The notes under the pieces: model-generated
Seen by the model: the letters and a program-made list of their open reading frames with translations, nothing else
Database searches by the model: none
What the model was told of the DNA's origin: nothing
Made by a program: the position numbers and the translations under genes
In this document: positions 34,860-45,904 of the stretch, piece by piece
How positions within the stretch are numbered: position 1 is the stretch's first letter
How the letters are laid out: the number at the start of each line of letters is the position of its first letter
Source: Panaeolus papilionaceus
Taxonomy: Eukaryota; Basidiomycota; Agaricomycetes; Agaricales
NCBI GenBank assembly: GCA_015501605.1
Contig: JADNRZ010000016.1
Coordinates: 248,001-312,000, forward strand
Length of the DNA: 64,000 nt
Reading direction: 5' to 3'

Positions 34860-35319
34860 AACCTTGTTCGTCTCTTCGATGACTTTATCATCCGTGCCTC
34901 CATGTGGAATGAATCTAACAACTGCGCTCTACTGACAGGTCTCCCGGATCCCTCAAGCCCGCACGCTTGCCCGTTTGTTGCGGGCCATCCAAGCCCAGCA
35001 TAGGGTACCTTCAATGGGGTTTATTACTTCGCACCTGTGCAGCGCTGTCCCGTTTCGTACCAATATATATCCAGAAGGCAAATTATAATGCTCCAGTGTC
35101 CGAACCGTGGCATCCAAGTGTAACTTCTACAAAAAGCCAACTAGGTCTACTCCCCAAGCGTCCTTTCTGATTTTTGTGATAGTGTGAAGCAGAGCAGTAT
35201 GAGGCACACACGTCTATTCAACACTCTTAATAAATTTGGAAATTCCAAATCATCAATAGATTATATCCCTGCAAAAATGAAGTGTGCAATGTGCGATATA
35301 ACATGAGACAGACGGGGTT

Positions 35320-35924
35320 GGGAGTGGGAGCGAGACAAAGGTTCCGAGGGAGAAAAGAAAGAAGCGAAGAATGAGGAGGGACGATACGCAATCTCAACCC
35401 CCGCCACATTTCCCTGCATCCTTGCAGCTACGAAAAACTTCGTCGCGCCTTATATAAATAGAGTTGAGAGGGGGGAGGTATGTTGGAGGGGAGCTAGGGT
35501 GGATCTTGATGTGTTCGCATTCGAAGCCTACAATTCATTCCAGCGCAGAATCGCTGACGACACGATTCGGATGAGAAATCTGGAGCCCGGAAGTTACAAC
35601 GCAAAAAGCAGCATCGATATCGAAGAGAGCAGGGGAGCAAAAGGCGACTTCCTCCACATCGACCTGCACATCGAACAGTCGCCCCGATCTCGGAGTGTGG
35701 AGAATTGGGAGAAGTGGATGAATGCAGTGAGGGGGGCTTTTGAGATTGTTGACGTTGAGGGGTCTTCTGAGTCTGTATTCGGGTCAGGTGAAGGGGCGAG
35801 GGAAACACTACGGGATGCAGCGCTAAGAGGGATGTATGGGGGATACTTTAATGTAGATTTAGGAGCAGACTTTGGATTTTTGTATTTCGTGATTGGCTCT
35901 ATGGCTGTTGTCAATGGGTATTAA
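35320..35924 (+). pseudogene. Decayed C-terminal copy of the 594-aa unknown protein
   Basis: Nucleotide and protein similarity to the third exon of the gene at 45905-48011. ACGCAATCTCAACCCCCGCC and CAGCTACGAAAAAC landmarks are followed by GAKGDFLHI, HIEQSPRSRSVENWEKW and the end GGYFNVDLGADFGFLYFV, with the stop at 35922-35924. Upstream exons are missing and the 5' part is frame-disrupted, so this is a truncated relic. Confidence 0.75.
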
Positions 35925-36112
35925 ATTAAATGTCATTATTTTCATCGCCCGATCAGCATGAGGGCTCAGCGCTCATCATGAGAACCCCACGAGCCCTACT
36001 GCACATCAGACAAAAGTGGCTGTGTCCAGTGTTCTGTGCTTTTTCTCGCACATCAATCCACCTTGACTTCAACGCACTCCCCTTCGTATTTACAACCCTC
36101 TGCTTCATTCCG

Positions 36113-37426
36113 ATGTCCGAGTCCACAATCCCCGATTTTGCAACCAAGCTCAAGAAAATCAGGGTTCTTGGAGCTGTATCAGTGGAAAGGGTCTCAACAA
36201 TACGGCCCATAAACAGGAATTGCGGTTACGACGTATTTGTGTAAATGGGCAGTTAAACATACTATGGTGAGATGGTGACTTATATCTGTATACATAGGCT
36301 ACTTGGTCCGACTGGGTCAGGGAAGAGTAGCGTGAGTTGTCTCCCTATCAATATTTCTGGTCAGCCTCACTATCTCCTTGGGTAGTTTGTCGAAGCAGTC
36401 GCATCAAACCCCTCACTCGGTCTCTCCAGCAGTGGGCTGGAAGGGTTCACAACATCTGTATCAATATACCGAATTATAAATGCAGTGGTATATAATTCTC
36501 CCATTTATTTAGTGGACATGCCTGGCTTCACAGATAGCAAGATATCAGTGATGAGCATAGTATCTATGTTAAAAGATATGATTCAAAACTTGAACAGCCT
36601 GTAATTTCCAGTTGTCTCTCCTTTAGAAGTACTTTCTGACTTCAATACTAGAAATTTATTTGTCTTCCACATTCTTTATCACATGCCTATCAACAAATAC
36701 CGTTTGCCTGGAAGCCAAAGACAAGCTTTGAGGACCTTCGAGGCATTGACAGGGACCAATTCAGCAATGAACATCACTTTCGTCTCAATGATGTGGGACT
36801 TGATTTGGAACGAAAAATCAAGTGAACGTGCAGAAAGAAACTTGAGCCAGTTATGTAACGAGATATGGAAGGTATGTTGCTCTCAGGACATCCTCAAAGT
36901 GTTGACTTTATAACACCCAAATGATACTCATTAGGATTACATTGCCCAAGGAGCCGAGATTGTCAAGTTTTACAACACATCAGAGTCAGCTCTGACTATT
37001 TTGGACAATGCTTTTGAGCGAAGCCGAGCGGCTTATTTCAGAATCCAGACATCAATTCGCCATCCCCTTCGACAAACACAATTCGCATCAAACATCTATG
37101 ATGACCTTCAAACACGGATCTGTGGCCTGCAAGTGGAGCAAGCCAATATTCAGTTGGACCTCCAGTTGGCAACAGAGCTATCAGATGAAAAACGAAGGGT
37201 TATTTTGATTACACAACTTGAAGAGGTGCAGATACTACTCACCAAGTTCAAGGAAGAGTTGCTTGAGTTTAGATCACCACCTGATCGCCCTGTCACACCA
37301 GAACTTGTGCCACCAACTAACAATCCTGCTTGCCCAACACCTTGCCCTGGTGGAATACTCACGAGGGCAACCAACAATTTGAAACAGTGGAGAAACAACC
37401 TTTCGAAGCAGAGGGCTTCCGATTGA
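36113..37426 (+). CDS. AIG1-like P-loop GTPase
   Basis: 362 aa from exons 36113-36240, 36298-36331, 36386-36600, 36652-36871 and 36935-37426, with all phases agreeing. The spliced protein has a Walker A/G1 motif split by introns (VLLGPTGSGKSS), a switch region (SSGLEGFTTSVSIYRI) and a G3 motif IYLVDMPGFTDSKIS. Then come RLPGSQRQALRTFEALTGTN and a helical region NIYDDLQTRICGLQVEQANI. This is the expanded basidiomycete GTPase family related to AIG1/septin-like GTPases; its role is unknown. No inactivating stop seen. It sits between relics, so expression is uncertain. Confidence 0.8.
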
Positions 37427-37565
37427 TGCAGCATCACCAGTAAGCCTCCCTCTATCAGGTGCCACAGCAATGTTGTTGATTCAAGTTTGGACCTCAAGAT
37501 TAATCCATACACTTGTCACTTGTATATAGAGGTGTAGCCTTTGTTTTCGAAGATAAGACAGGAGG

Positions 37566-40500
37566 CTAATTTATTATGGGAGGTCCAATCATATGCAGAC
37601 CCAAAAATAATGAGCAAGAGTAATCGTCACCCAAAAACCACTTATACAACACATCGTCCAACGGTACAGCGCCAGTAAAAACGAATAAACAAGACAAATC
37701 TACATATATCGCAACGATCAAATTCTCCTTCGTCGGAACCCTAGGTGCACCGTCCACATTCGCCGTCACCCTTGTTCTAGCCTCTCCCGTTGTTGGCGCA
37801 GGCGTCCCACTTTCCTCATCCCTATCCTCAGTCTTCTTCTTCCCTGCCGCACCCTACGTGATTGCAGTAGCCGCATACCGCCTATTCAACCCGTTCCACC
37901 TCAAAATCCCCGGGTTCTGCACAGCCGTATCCGAAACCTTCATCTCCGTAAACAAAGCCTCCTTCAGTGTCGACGCAATGAAGCTATCCATGAGTTTAAG
38001 CACGCTCGCGAGAGACGAGGAGGGCCCTGAGTAGCCTATTGTCGATTGATGTGTGGTTATGAATTTGCGGGCTTGTTCAACGACGACGTCGGGTCTTTTG
38101 GCGAGGATGCTGCATCCTGTGGTTTACATGAGTGAGAAGAGAAAGAGGCGAAGGGAAGGGAAGGGGCGTACTGACCAATGCGCGACGAATTGAATTTTGC
38201 CGGTCTTGTGGTTGGTGTGCATTTGATACCATGATGTGCCGCAGAATTTCTTCTGCGACATTGTGTTGACCTTATTTCGTCAGAATGAGGCATCACTATA
38301 CAGGGGTTTGATGGTATGAGTATGAGATTGGGAAATAAAGCGAAAAATAAAATAAAAAAACTACCAACGTACCTGCAGAAAGACCCTCAATTAATCATCA
38401 AACGAAACACCTCGACAAACAGCAACACCCGCCGACTTGGTATTTCGTCGGGCGAGGGTGTCTTGTTCTGTATAGATGCGTATTTTGGTTAGTATGTGAT
38501 TTCAATTTTTTCGTGTAAAGTAGAGGAGGAACGAGGGAAAAGGAAAGGAACGAGGAGGAAGAGGGATCAAAAAAAGAGAGGTGGTGAAAGAACAGAAATA
38601 CACCCACCAATATTACGCTGCAACCGATGCACCATCCTATCCCCATCGGCCTCCGTCTCTATGCGTCTTCTCATTCGACTACGGGGACATGCCAACCAAG
38701 GGATTTGACTATTCACATACATCGCAAGTTCATCAGCAACGTATTTCTGAAAAGAAAAGAGCTGAAAAGATAACTAACCCGACTTGTCAAAAACAAATTC
38801 TTCGTCTCTCTAAACATATCAATCAACTTCTCAGCTTCCATCATCCACTCTCTCATCGCTTTGCTCTCCTGCCCCATCCCCATCGCCTCCCTCAACATCC
38901 CCGCCCAAACCGCACAGCACTTCCTCACCCCCTCCCTCTCCTTCGGCGAACAGGGAGGTGATGGTTGGGTTTTCGGTGGTTGAGGGGACGGGGACGGGGG
39001 CTCAAGAGGAAGGACCAGAGGTGATTTCGCTCTTTTTGCGGGAATTGATAACTGGTGAATGATTGAATAAAGGTTTAAAAGGGGGGAAGAATGGATGTAA
39101 GCATACCTTCATACACCAACTTCAAAGCCTTCCTTGTTCCCCAATATCTCATGTATCTGTGCCAATTTCATTTTAGCCTCGTTGTTGGTCGGATCTGCGA
39201 GGAATACTGCGTAATGGGTGTGGTTAGCGGCGTGACTTGGGGACAACGAGTTAAGTACCCCAAACCAAACCAAATCAAAGAGAAAATGAGAGGCAGGCCA
39301 TGTCATCGGTAGACGACGCCTGTGCAGTACGTGATGCATGAAGTAGACGAGGACCATACGCCATAAAGTCACTAAACACAAGGTCGCACCAATACACTGG
39401 TGCTTTCACGAAGGAAATATAAAAAGGACTTGAAAGCCAATAAACCGAGGACTTTGCTATAGCCCAGGTAATTCGACCGACTTTCGATCGACCATCCGAC
39501 AGTCGACCGAAAGTCGGTTGACTGTCGGTCTGGTATTTTTACATAAATGTGACTTTCAGGGTAGAATGTCACCTTAGTGTCGATCGACTTTCGATCGACT
39601 TTCGGTCGACAGTCGGTCCACCCCCAGTTTCTCTGCCAAAATTTAACCGACAACCGACTTTTGTCTCAGAACTGTCGATCGACTTTCGGTCAGTCAATTG
39701 ACCATTGACCGACACTGTCGATTGACTGTCAGTCAACTTATTTCTTCTCTCATTGTAGGTATTTCCTAATTCAGCTAAATCTGTGACATCTATACATGTC
39801 ACTGCTAATTTTTTCTATCACTGCTAGACACTATCTGTCACAGACAAGCATGTGACATGTGACAGTCATGTTAGGTCACATTTACATATATACATATTTT
39901 ACTTGTAATACCACATCACATACTAATGTAGCTAGATCTGTGACATAGATGTGACATGTCACAAATTGAAAACTGTTCTAAGCCACAACGGACTGCTAGT
40001 TGTCTGTGTCAATACTGGATGCTATCAGTCATGGAAGACTATGTGACATGTGACAATCATAGTTAGTCACATCCACACACATACAAACAATTCACTTGTA
40101 ATACTAGTGTCACAGCAGTGTTATACAATTTCATATTGAATCAGAGTGTGACATGTGACAAGATATATAGAGTGTCACATTTATTGTCACAAACACTATG
40201 GAAAAATAGTTTCATGCAAAAGATATATTATTACTAAGGGTGTGACACATGGTAACATACACTAGTGGAAGGTGTGACAGGAGATTGTCACATTTCTTGT
40301 CACAGCACACAATAGACTTGCATTTTAATCAGAAAAATCAAATATTCACAATAAACTGATTTGTGTCAATCGACAGTCAACCGAAAGTCGATTGACATCC
40401 AACCGACTGTCGATCGAAAGTCGATTGACATCCAACTGACTGTCGATCGAAAGTCGATTGAAAAAACCCCAAACAGCTGTTTTTCACACCAAAATTACTT

Positions 40501-41621
40501 TTTGCAAAAGTTGATCGAAAGTCAACCGACAGTCGACCGAATGTCAGATGGTCGATCGACAGTCGATCGAACCACCTGGGCCAGTGCGAAGTACTGAATA
40601 AACCCTTCCATCTATGCGCCACGACATACAACTCCAGAAAAAATAGACGAAAGCGAGAGACAGAGAGCAATGCCGGTCAAAGAGACGAAGGCAAGGAAGC
40701 GATAGAAATAGAAATAGAAAGAAAGAGGGGGCAACATCGCTCAAAGAAATAGACGAAAGCAACGCAAAACCAACAACAAACTCCCAAATCCCAAACTCAA
40801 AATCCACAAAAACACACTCACCATGCTCATAAACATCCGCCATGTCCCTCAGCTCGCCTATGTTCTTCAGACACGCCGCTCTTTGCATGAGGACGTAGAA
40901 GCTCCTTGTCTAGATAAGATTAGAGTGGTCGTCAGTTTCGGCTTTCTTCAATAAAAGAGGATAAGAAAGAGAGATAAGAACGAAATGCACAAGAATGGAA
41001 AAGAAGGTTGAGAGAAAAGGGAGAAAAGACAGGGCCGACAAGGAATGAACGAAGTAGCGGTGCGACGACAAAATTGGGCAGACAAGAAAAAGAGTGATGC
41101 TAGCAAACGAAAACAAAACCTCATAACTCACCGCAACGTCTCCCCCAAAACCTCATATATCACCTTCGCATTCCCATACATCTCCTTCTCCAAATACGCA
41201 TCCGCAATCTCGAGGAACAGCACTGAGAAGTCCAACACACCCGACGCGGGGATGATGAAAGCAGCGACTGTAGGTACGAAGGTTAGTGGGGGTTGTTTTA
41301 TGTCATTTTATGTGAGGATGAGTTACAAAATGTAAAAGTGACAGGAGAAGAAAGGAGGCATATGGAATAGAAATTGAGGAGAAAGAGCAGAAAACAAAGA
41401 GGAAAAAAAGGAGCAAAGACGGCAAAAGACATACTCAAAATCACCTTCATCTCGTCCTGCGCTCTCGCCACCTCCCCTCCCTCCTCACTCGAGGTTTCTT
41501 CAGACTCATCACTCCCTAATTCTGAGCCTGAACCCAAGTCAAAGTCAAAGTCGGATGCCTTGGACCCAGAATCAGACAGAGCGTGGGGGGTTAATCTATG
41601 TATGCAGAAGTAGAAAAACAA
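37566..41621 (-). pseudogene. TFIIIC subunit (Tfc4/Sfc4-like TPR protein) pseudogene
   Basis: Reading the minus strand from 41.6 kb downward gives exons of a TFIIIC tau131-type TPR subunit (RNA polymerase III promoter recognition). Pieces are an acidic linker (SGSELGSDESEETSSEEGGE), FSVLFLEIADAYLEKEMYG, FYVLMQRAACLKNIGELRDM, DPTNNEAKMKLAQIHEIL, ESKAMREWMMEAEKLIDMFR, ADELAMYVNSQIPWLACPRS, VAEEILRHIMVSNAH, AKRPDVVVEQARKFITTHQ and AVQNPGILRWNGLNRRYAAT. In-frame stops replace conserved residues near 38391-38393 (after GVSFDD), 38272-38274 (before GQHNVAEE) and 37854-37856 (after AATAIT). A frame slip follows HEILGNK. The N-terminal part is missing. A 1.1-kb repeat element lies in one intron. Clearly a dead copy. 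Confidence 0.72.
39463..40580. mobile_element. 1.1-kb palindrome-rich element with CCCAGGT ends
   Basis: Left end CCCAGGTAATTCGACCGACTTTCG and the reverse complement of the right end (CCCAGGTGGTTCGATCGACTGTCG) form inverted repeats. Each is extended for about 200 bp by clustered GTCGATCGAC / CGACTGTCGG units. The centre (39780-40320) holds many TGTGACA/TGTCACA repeats, including a ~200-bp imperfect internal duplication (39840-39930 against 40030-40110). No transposase frame was seen; it is non-autonomous. No clear target duplication could be identified. Confidence 0.7.
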
Positions 41622-41689
41622 GGATGGGTGGACGGTGTAAATCGTGATGAGGAGAAAGAATACGGTTGACGATGTCGTCGTCTGAGTAC

Positions 41690-42366
41690 GTCATAATACT
41701 CATTTTTCAGGTCAATTCAAAGCTAGGGCATGAAATAAATGAGATTAGTTGTCGTGTCATAGTGGTCGTGGTGGACGTCGAGGAAGAAGACAATATCAAA
41801 GACAAATTGGATTGGACCAATTTGGATGGGAGCTTTCCGTGCCGGCGGTGAGGCACGTTCCGCTCACTTACATAACATCAATGATGGCATCACCCACGAA
41901 CTCATTCATCGCAAGTCGCATTCGGGTCTATGCTCCGACCATGACAATGTTCATATCCTTGCAGTTAAACCTCGTTGATTGCTGATTTGTTTCTATATCT
42001 ACTCCTATGTGAAGTGTAGAGGGAAGAGTTTGGATTATAGGTCAGTAGTAGTCGCATCCCCGGCACTGTGTTGCGCAGCGATGATAACCCTTGATTAAGC
42101 ACCCGGTCCATCCAATTGAGCTCGCAGTTGAATGTACGGAGCGCCCCAATAACAAAACCCTTACTTCGCATACAAATCGCGTATACCAGTACGCCTACGC
42201 GCCTTAACAACGTGGTCTGCGCATAATCCTTCCTATCACAACATACACCGATCCTCAATGGAGAGGCCTCTATCGAGGCTACTTTCATGTAAACCTAGGC
42301 CTAGGAGTAGATTTTGGATTTTTGTACTTTCTGATGGGTTATAAGGGTGTTATTAATGGATTTTAG
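41690..42366 (+). pseudogene. Internal-deletion derivative of the 594-aa unknown gene
   Basis: The upstream region (41694-42257) matches that of the intact gene (45294-45904), including GGATGGGAGCTTTCCGTGCCGGCGGTGAGGCACG. At the start codon (42258) the sequence jumps from ATGGAG straight to the C-terminal coding end (CTCTATCGAGGCTACTTTCATGTAAACCTAGG, in its own frame RGYFHVNLGLGVDFGF, stop at 42366). Almost the whole coding region is deleted and the join is out of frame. Confidence 0.7.
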
Positions 42367-42739
42367 ATCGTTTACAAAAATGTGTCTGTATCCGAAACAA
42401 TCAATACTATTTCGACCAAGTACATCAACATGTCCTCGAGCTCCTCGACACCCTCCCTGAATAGAATAATTATGCATTTCCAAGCACGCTAATGGGCTGA
42501 GAATCAAGATCAGTTGACGGTGGGGTGTTGTCACTTTGCGGTCGGTTGAAGGAAGGACCTGGATTCGCATCAGGCATTGACATCATTCAAGTTCATGCGC
42601 CCGTATCGTGCGCAAGTGCCGGGTTTCCTGAACTAATTCTGGCTTTTCACTCATTCTGTATTTCGGTCGCCATATTGTATGACACATCCACGTCTCCAAT
42701 AATGAGCGTGGTTCCCAGTTGTCTCGACCCCGAGGATTT

Positions 42740-43200
42740 CGATGGTGCTATTGAGAATAAGAGACGTCCTGAGTTGAATATAGATATATATGGACTGGGC
42801 GCACGAGCATGCTGCCGCTGCATGCGGATTACCTATCGTAGTTAATATTATTCCGAGTTTGATTCCGCAGTATCCACGGGCATCTTAAGCTATTATTGAA
42901 CAAATCGCAATGAACTCGAAAGGATCTTCCGTAAATTGATTTCCCAGGGGGTTCAGCGCTAATATCTATATCCAACTATCGAGGTCACGAGCGTGAGACA
43001 AGAGCGTGAAGGTGAGTTGTCATCAGAATGAGAGAAGGAGTAAAATTAGCGCTCTAAGGACACGGTATCTGTCTATGGATACTACAGTTGCGTCAGATAT
43101 GATGGCATGAACTACGGAGGGTCTAATTTGGTTACAATTCTGGGGTATTTTCGACAACGACCACAGCCAGTAGAACCTTCTAGTTTAGTGATATAATGCG
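42740..43200 (+). repeat. R repeat copy 2
   Basis: Landmarks GATGGTGCTATTGAGAATAAGAGACGTCCTGAG, TGCGGATTACC, CCGCAGTATCCACGGGCATCTT, GGATCTTCCGTAAATTGATTTCC and TAAAATTAGCGCT are close to those of copy 4 at 48.3 kb. It ends in an ATATAATGCGGCCTAATG promoter-like block without a following SSCP coding frame. Confidence 0.75.
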
Positions 43201-43469
43201 GCCTAATGGAATACCCCTTTCCTGACAATTCGAGAAGCTCGGCGCTCAATATCTTACATCAGTCCTTTTGTAATAGGCCCAACGCGAACCCAATAATGCG
43301 TAGATTCTATTCCCTGTGCCTATTGTAAAACCCAGTTTGATATACAGATGAGGCAACAGAAACGCCGTGGCTATAGTTATGAGGAACAATACACCGGGGT
43401 TTACGACCAGCGTGATTCGCTCAATTCACTCCCTTCTCAATGTCTGACATGCATCGATATCGAGTTCTC

Positions 43470-43960
43470 AGTTGTTGATGGTGCTATTGAGTACAAAGGG
43501 TGTCGTGCAATAAATACAATGAACTGAACAGCGAACGCTGCCACTTCATGCCGATTACCCGTCGTCGTTATTTCGAACATGCTTCCGCAGTATTCACGGG
43601 CACCTCAGGCTAATATTGAGCCGTTTATAATGAACTCGAACGAATCTTCTACAAATCGGGTTTCCGAAGGATTCGGTGTTTATGTCAAATCAACCTCCAA
43701 CAATTAAAGTCGCGTGAGATAAAAGCACGAAGATGAGGGGACATCAGAATGGGAGTAGGTAAAATTAGCGCTTTGAAGACACGGTATCTGTAAGGCATAA
43801 TTGAATGTGAATGTGCGTCAAATATCATGGCATCGCTGAAACTGGTCGATATGAGCTCCCGACGCTCGAGTATCCATGTCTAATTTAATCATCGTTTCTT
43901 CGATATAACAACAGCCAATAGAACCTCTAGTTGCTTGTGGTATGTTACGGCCTAATTTGG
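43470..43960 (+). repeat. R repeat copy 3
   Basis: Landmarks GATGGTGCTATTGAGTACAAA, CCGCAGTATTCACGGGCACCTC, TTTATAATGAACTCGAA, GGATTCGGTGTTTATGTC and GCGCTTTGAAGACACGGTATCT are closest to copy 5 (49.06 kb). It leads into the promoter of SSCP-3. Confidence 0.75.
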
Positions 43961-44140
43961 TACGGCTTGTATCATTTCCCGGCATTGCTGCGCATTTGAG
44001 ACGCCCGATGCTTAATATATTACATCAATGCATTTGTGATGGAGGCTGAAAGTAAGCAGTATAAAAGGTGGATTGAACCTATTGCTCAACTGGTTTTGAA
44101 TATGCACCTGATATATAAAACCCACTGTAATCTACACTGG

Positions 44141-44480
44141 GGGTGTTACAAAACGGCCTTGGTTCTGGTTAAGAAGAATCGTACGACTAGGGTGGACTTC
44201 AACTTAGATTTCTATTTTGACTCTCCGAGTGCTATTCAACACAATGGGAACCCATCATTCTATTTCGATGCCTAATGCAGAAGGCCCTATAACTATCTTT
44301 CCCGGGGATGATCTGCTAGTGGAATACTGGGATATCTCGCGTCCACGTACATCCATCACCGCGGATTCATCTGTAATTGCCCACACCTTTCCCAAATTAT
44401 CCATCATGGAAAGATATATCAAATTTCCTCGCATTTATAGAACATTAAGGATACTATAAAATGAGCCACCAGCCTACCAC
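44141..44480. other. ~340-bp insertion in the SSCP-3 promoter
   Basis: Compared with the SSCP-1 promoter (22421-22505), the sequence is interrupted after TATAAAACCCACTGTAATCTACACT and resumes at about GATTTTCGAGACAGTT. The insert begins GGGGGTGTTAC and carries short frames without a family signature. Possibly a solo mobile fragment. Confidence 0.45.
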
Positions 44481-44536
44481 TAGAGTCAGTCAGTTCTCTG
44501 ATTTTCGAGACAGTTAAACAGCCACCAAACCCAACG

Positions 44537-44944
44537 ATGAAGCTCTCTTACTCAACCATCATCTCTGTCGTTGTTCTTTTCCTCCCAGTTCACAGTCTTG
44601 CATCTCCAATGGATATGGGAGGGATGTCAGGTATGAAACAGGCATATTTCTCGCAGGATTTGCTCGTTAACCGCCGCATTTACTTCCCTTAGATATAGCG
44701 GCCCGTGTCACTTGTTTGTCACCCAACTGCGCGACTGTCCGCGAGCAGTACTAACTCAGATTCAGGTCCTGACGGAGAATTCTTCTGTAATTTCGCTGGG
44801 ACGTAAGTTAACTTTTACCAATTAATTTATCTGAAAGAATATTGCTAACGACGACTCGTTCATGGATTGACAACCGGTAGTTGTTTGAGCGACAGTCTAA
44901 GGGGCGAGTGTAAACCTTCCAAAGGTTCATCCCGTGCTGATTAG
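44537..44944 (+). CDS. SSCP-3: small secreted cysteine-rich peptide
   Basis: 71 aa from exons 44537-44630, 44693-44713, 44766-44802 and 44881-44944 (94, 21, 37 and 64 nt). The signal peptide MKLSYSTIISVVVLFLPVHS is followed by LASPMDMGGMS, a linker DIAARV and then TCPDGEFFCNFAGTC with CLSDSLRGEC, i.e. C-x6-C-x5-C-x8-C. Introns are short; the second has an unusual GTTTGT donor and a perfect TACTAAC branch site. Exon sizes 1 and 3 equal those of SSCP-4. No known family; candidate effector or secreted signal. All splicing is by eye, hence moderate confidence. Confidence 0.62.
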
Positions 44945-45904
44945 TATTACTACATGTGGTGGGAAGCATGGTTATTCAAGATGGTTAATTTCGATGGTGG
45001 TTATTAGAATGCAAGGTTGTTACCCTATGCGAATCAACAATGGTGGGAGGGATAGGAGCCTGAAAAAGTTTAAAGTTGCAACACCCAATAGTGACTCTGA
45101 TATATATATGAAAACGTGAACAAGCTGCGAAGCTTCTCAACAGAGTACTCGAGTTCTATGCATAAGTATTGAGTGCACACTCCGGCTGACTTCAAATCGG
45201 GTCAGATGCCGGGTATGATCATGTCAAGTGACAAAATCAGGCCTCAACTGTGATAAGCAGAAAGCGTACCAACGATATCATCGTCTAGATCCATCGTAAT
45301 ACTCATTTTAACCGCCCATGACCATGTCCGAGTTTGAGTTAGAGCATAAAATAAATAAGATTAGTCATCGTGTCTGGTGGTGGTGGATAGTAGTGGTGGA
45401 TGTTGGAGATAAGCCAAAATCGAAGACAAATTGGATTGGATGGGAGCTTTCCGTGCCGGCGGTGAGGCACGCTCCATTCGCTTACATAACATCAATGATG
45501 GCATCACCCGCAACAGTGACGGACTCATTCATCAATCATTCGCAGTCGTGTCTATGCTCCGACCATGATCATGATCACATCCTCGCAGTTGAACCTCGTT
45601 GGCTGTTGACTTGTTTCTATATCTATTTCTGTGTGAAGTGTAGAGGGTTCAAGCTTGGATCATCGGTCAGTATAGTGGTATTCCTGGACTTGTGTTCCGC
45701 AGCGATGATAACCCTTGATTCTACACCCTGTTCATTCGATGGGCCTCGCAGTTGAATATACATCGTACCTCAATAACGAGACCCTTACTTCGCGTACCAA
45801 TCGCGTACACCAACACTCTTATGCGTGTTTAGAGCGTGTTCTGCGCATAATTCTTCCTATCACAACATAAGGAACAACATCCCATAACATACACCGATCT
45901 CACA

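Larger units (their letters stand above)
23432..35003 (+). pseudogene. SSCP-2: secreted peptide gene split by the 11-kb element
   Basis: Exon 1 (23432-23531) gives signal peptide MKVSCTTIFYTTVMVLYLPW and then KGFSAPVAMAPAE. Exon 2 starts at 23588 (EFGFSVAAR) and is cut at the CACGTG of 23606-23611. It resumes after the element at 34860 (EP, then the first base of Cys). Exon 3 is 34939-35003 (LPDPSSPHACPF..., stop 35001-35003). Removing the element and one CACGTG gives 195 nt, an exact multiple of three. EFGFSVAAREPC aligns with GFDVNVVERQDNC of SSCP-4. Donors are GTTCGT, as in its paralogues. A TATA-like CATAAAAG lies at 23368-23375. The gene must be inactive unless the element excises. Confidence 0.7.

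Noticed and set aside
37700..38035. Plus-strand hydrophobic frame without a start codon
   Set aside because: The minus strand of the same stretch encodes recognisable TFIIIC C-terminal sequence, which explains it better.
39463..40580. Target-site duplication for the palindrome-rich element
   Set aside because: Flanks (GCTATAG left, CCAGTGC right) show no convincing direct repeat; left open.
40361..40597. Frames of the type ESQPTVDRKSID across the palindrome clusters
   Set aside because: They are translations of the GTCGATCGAC repeat units, not genes.
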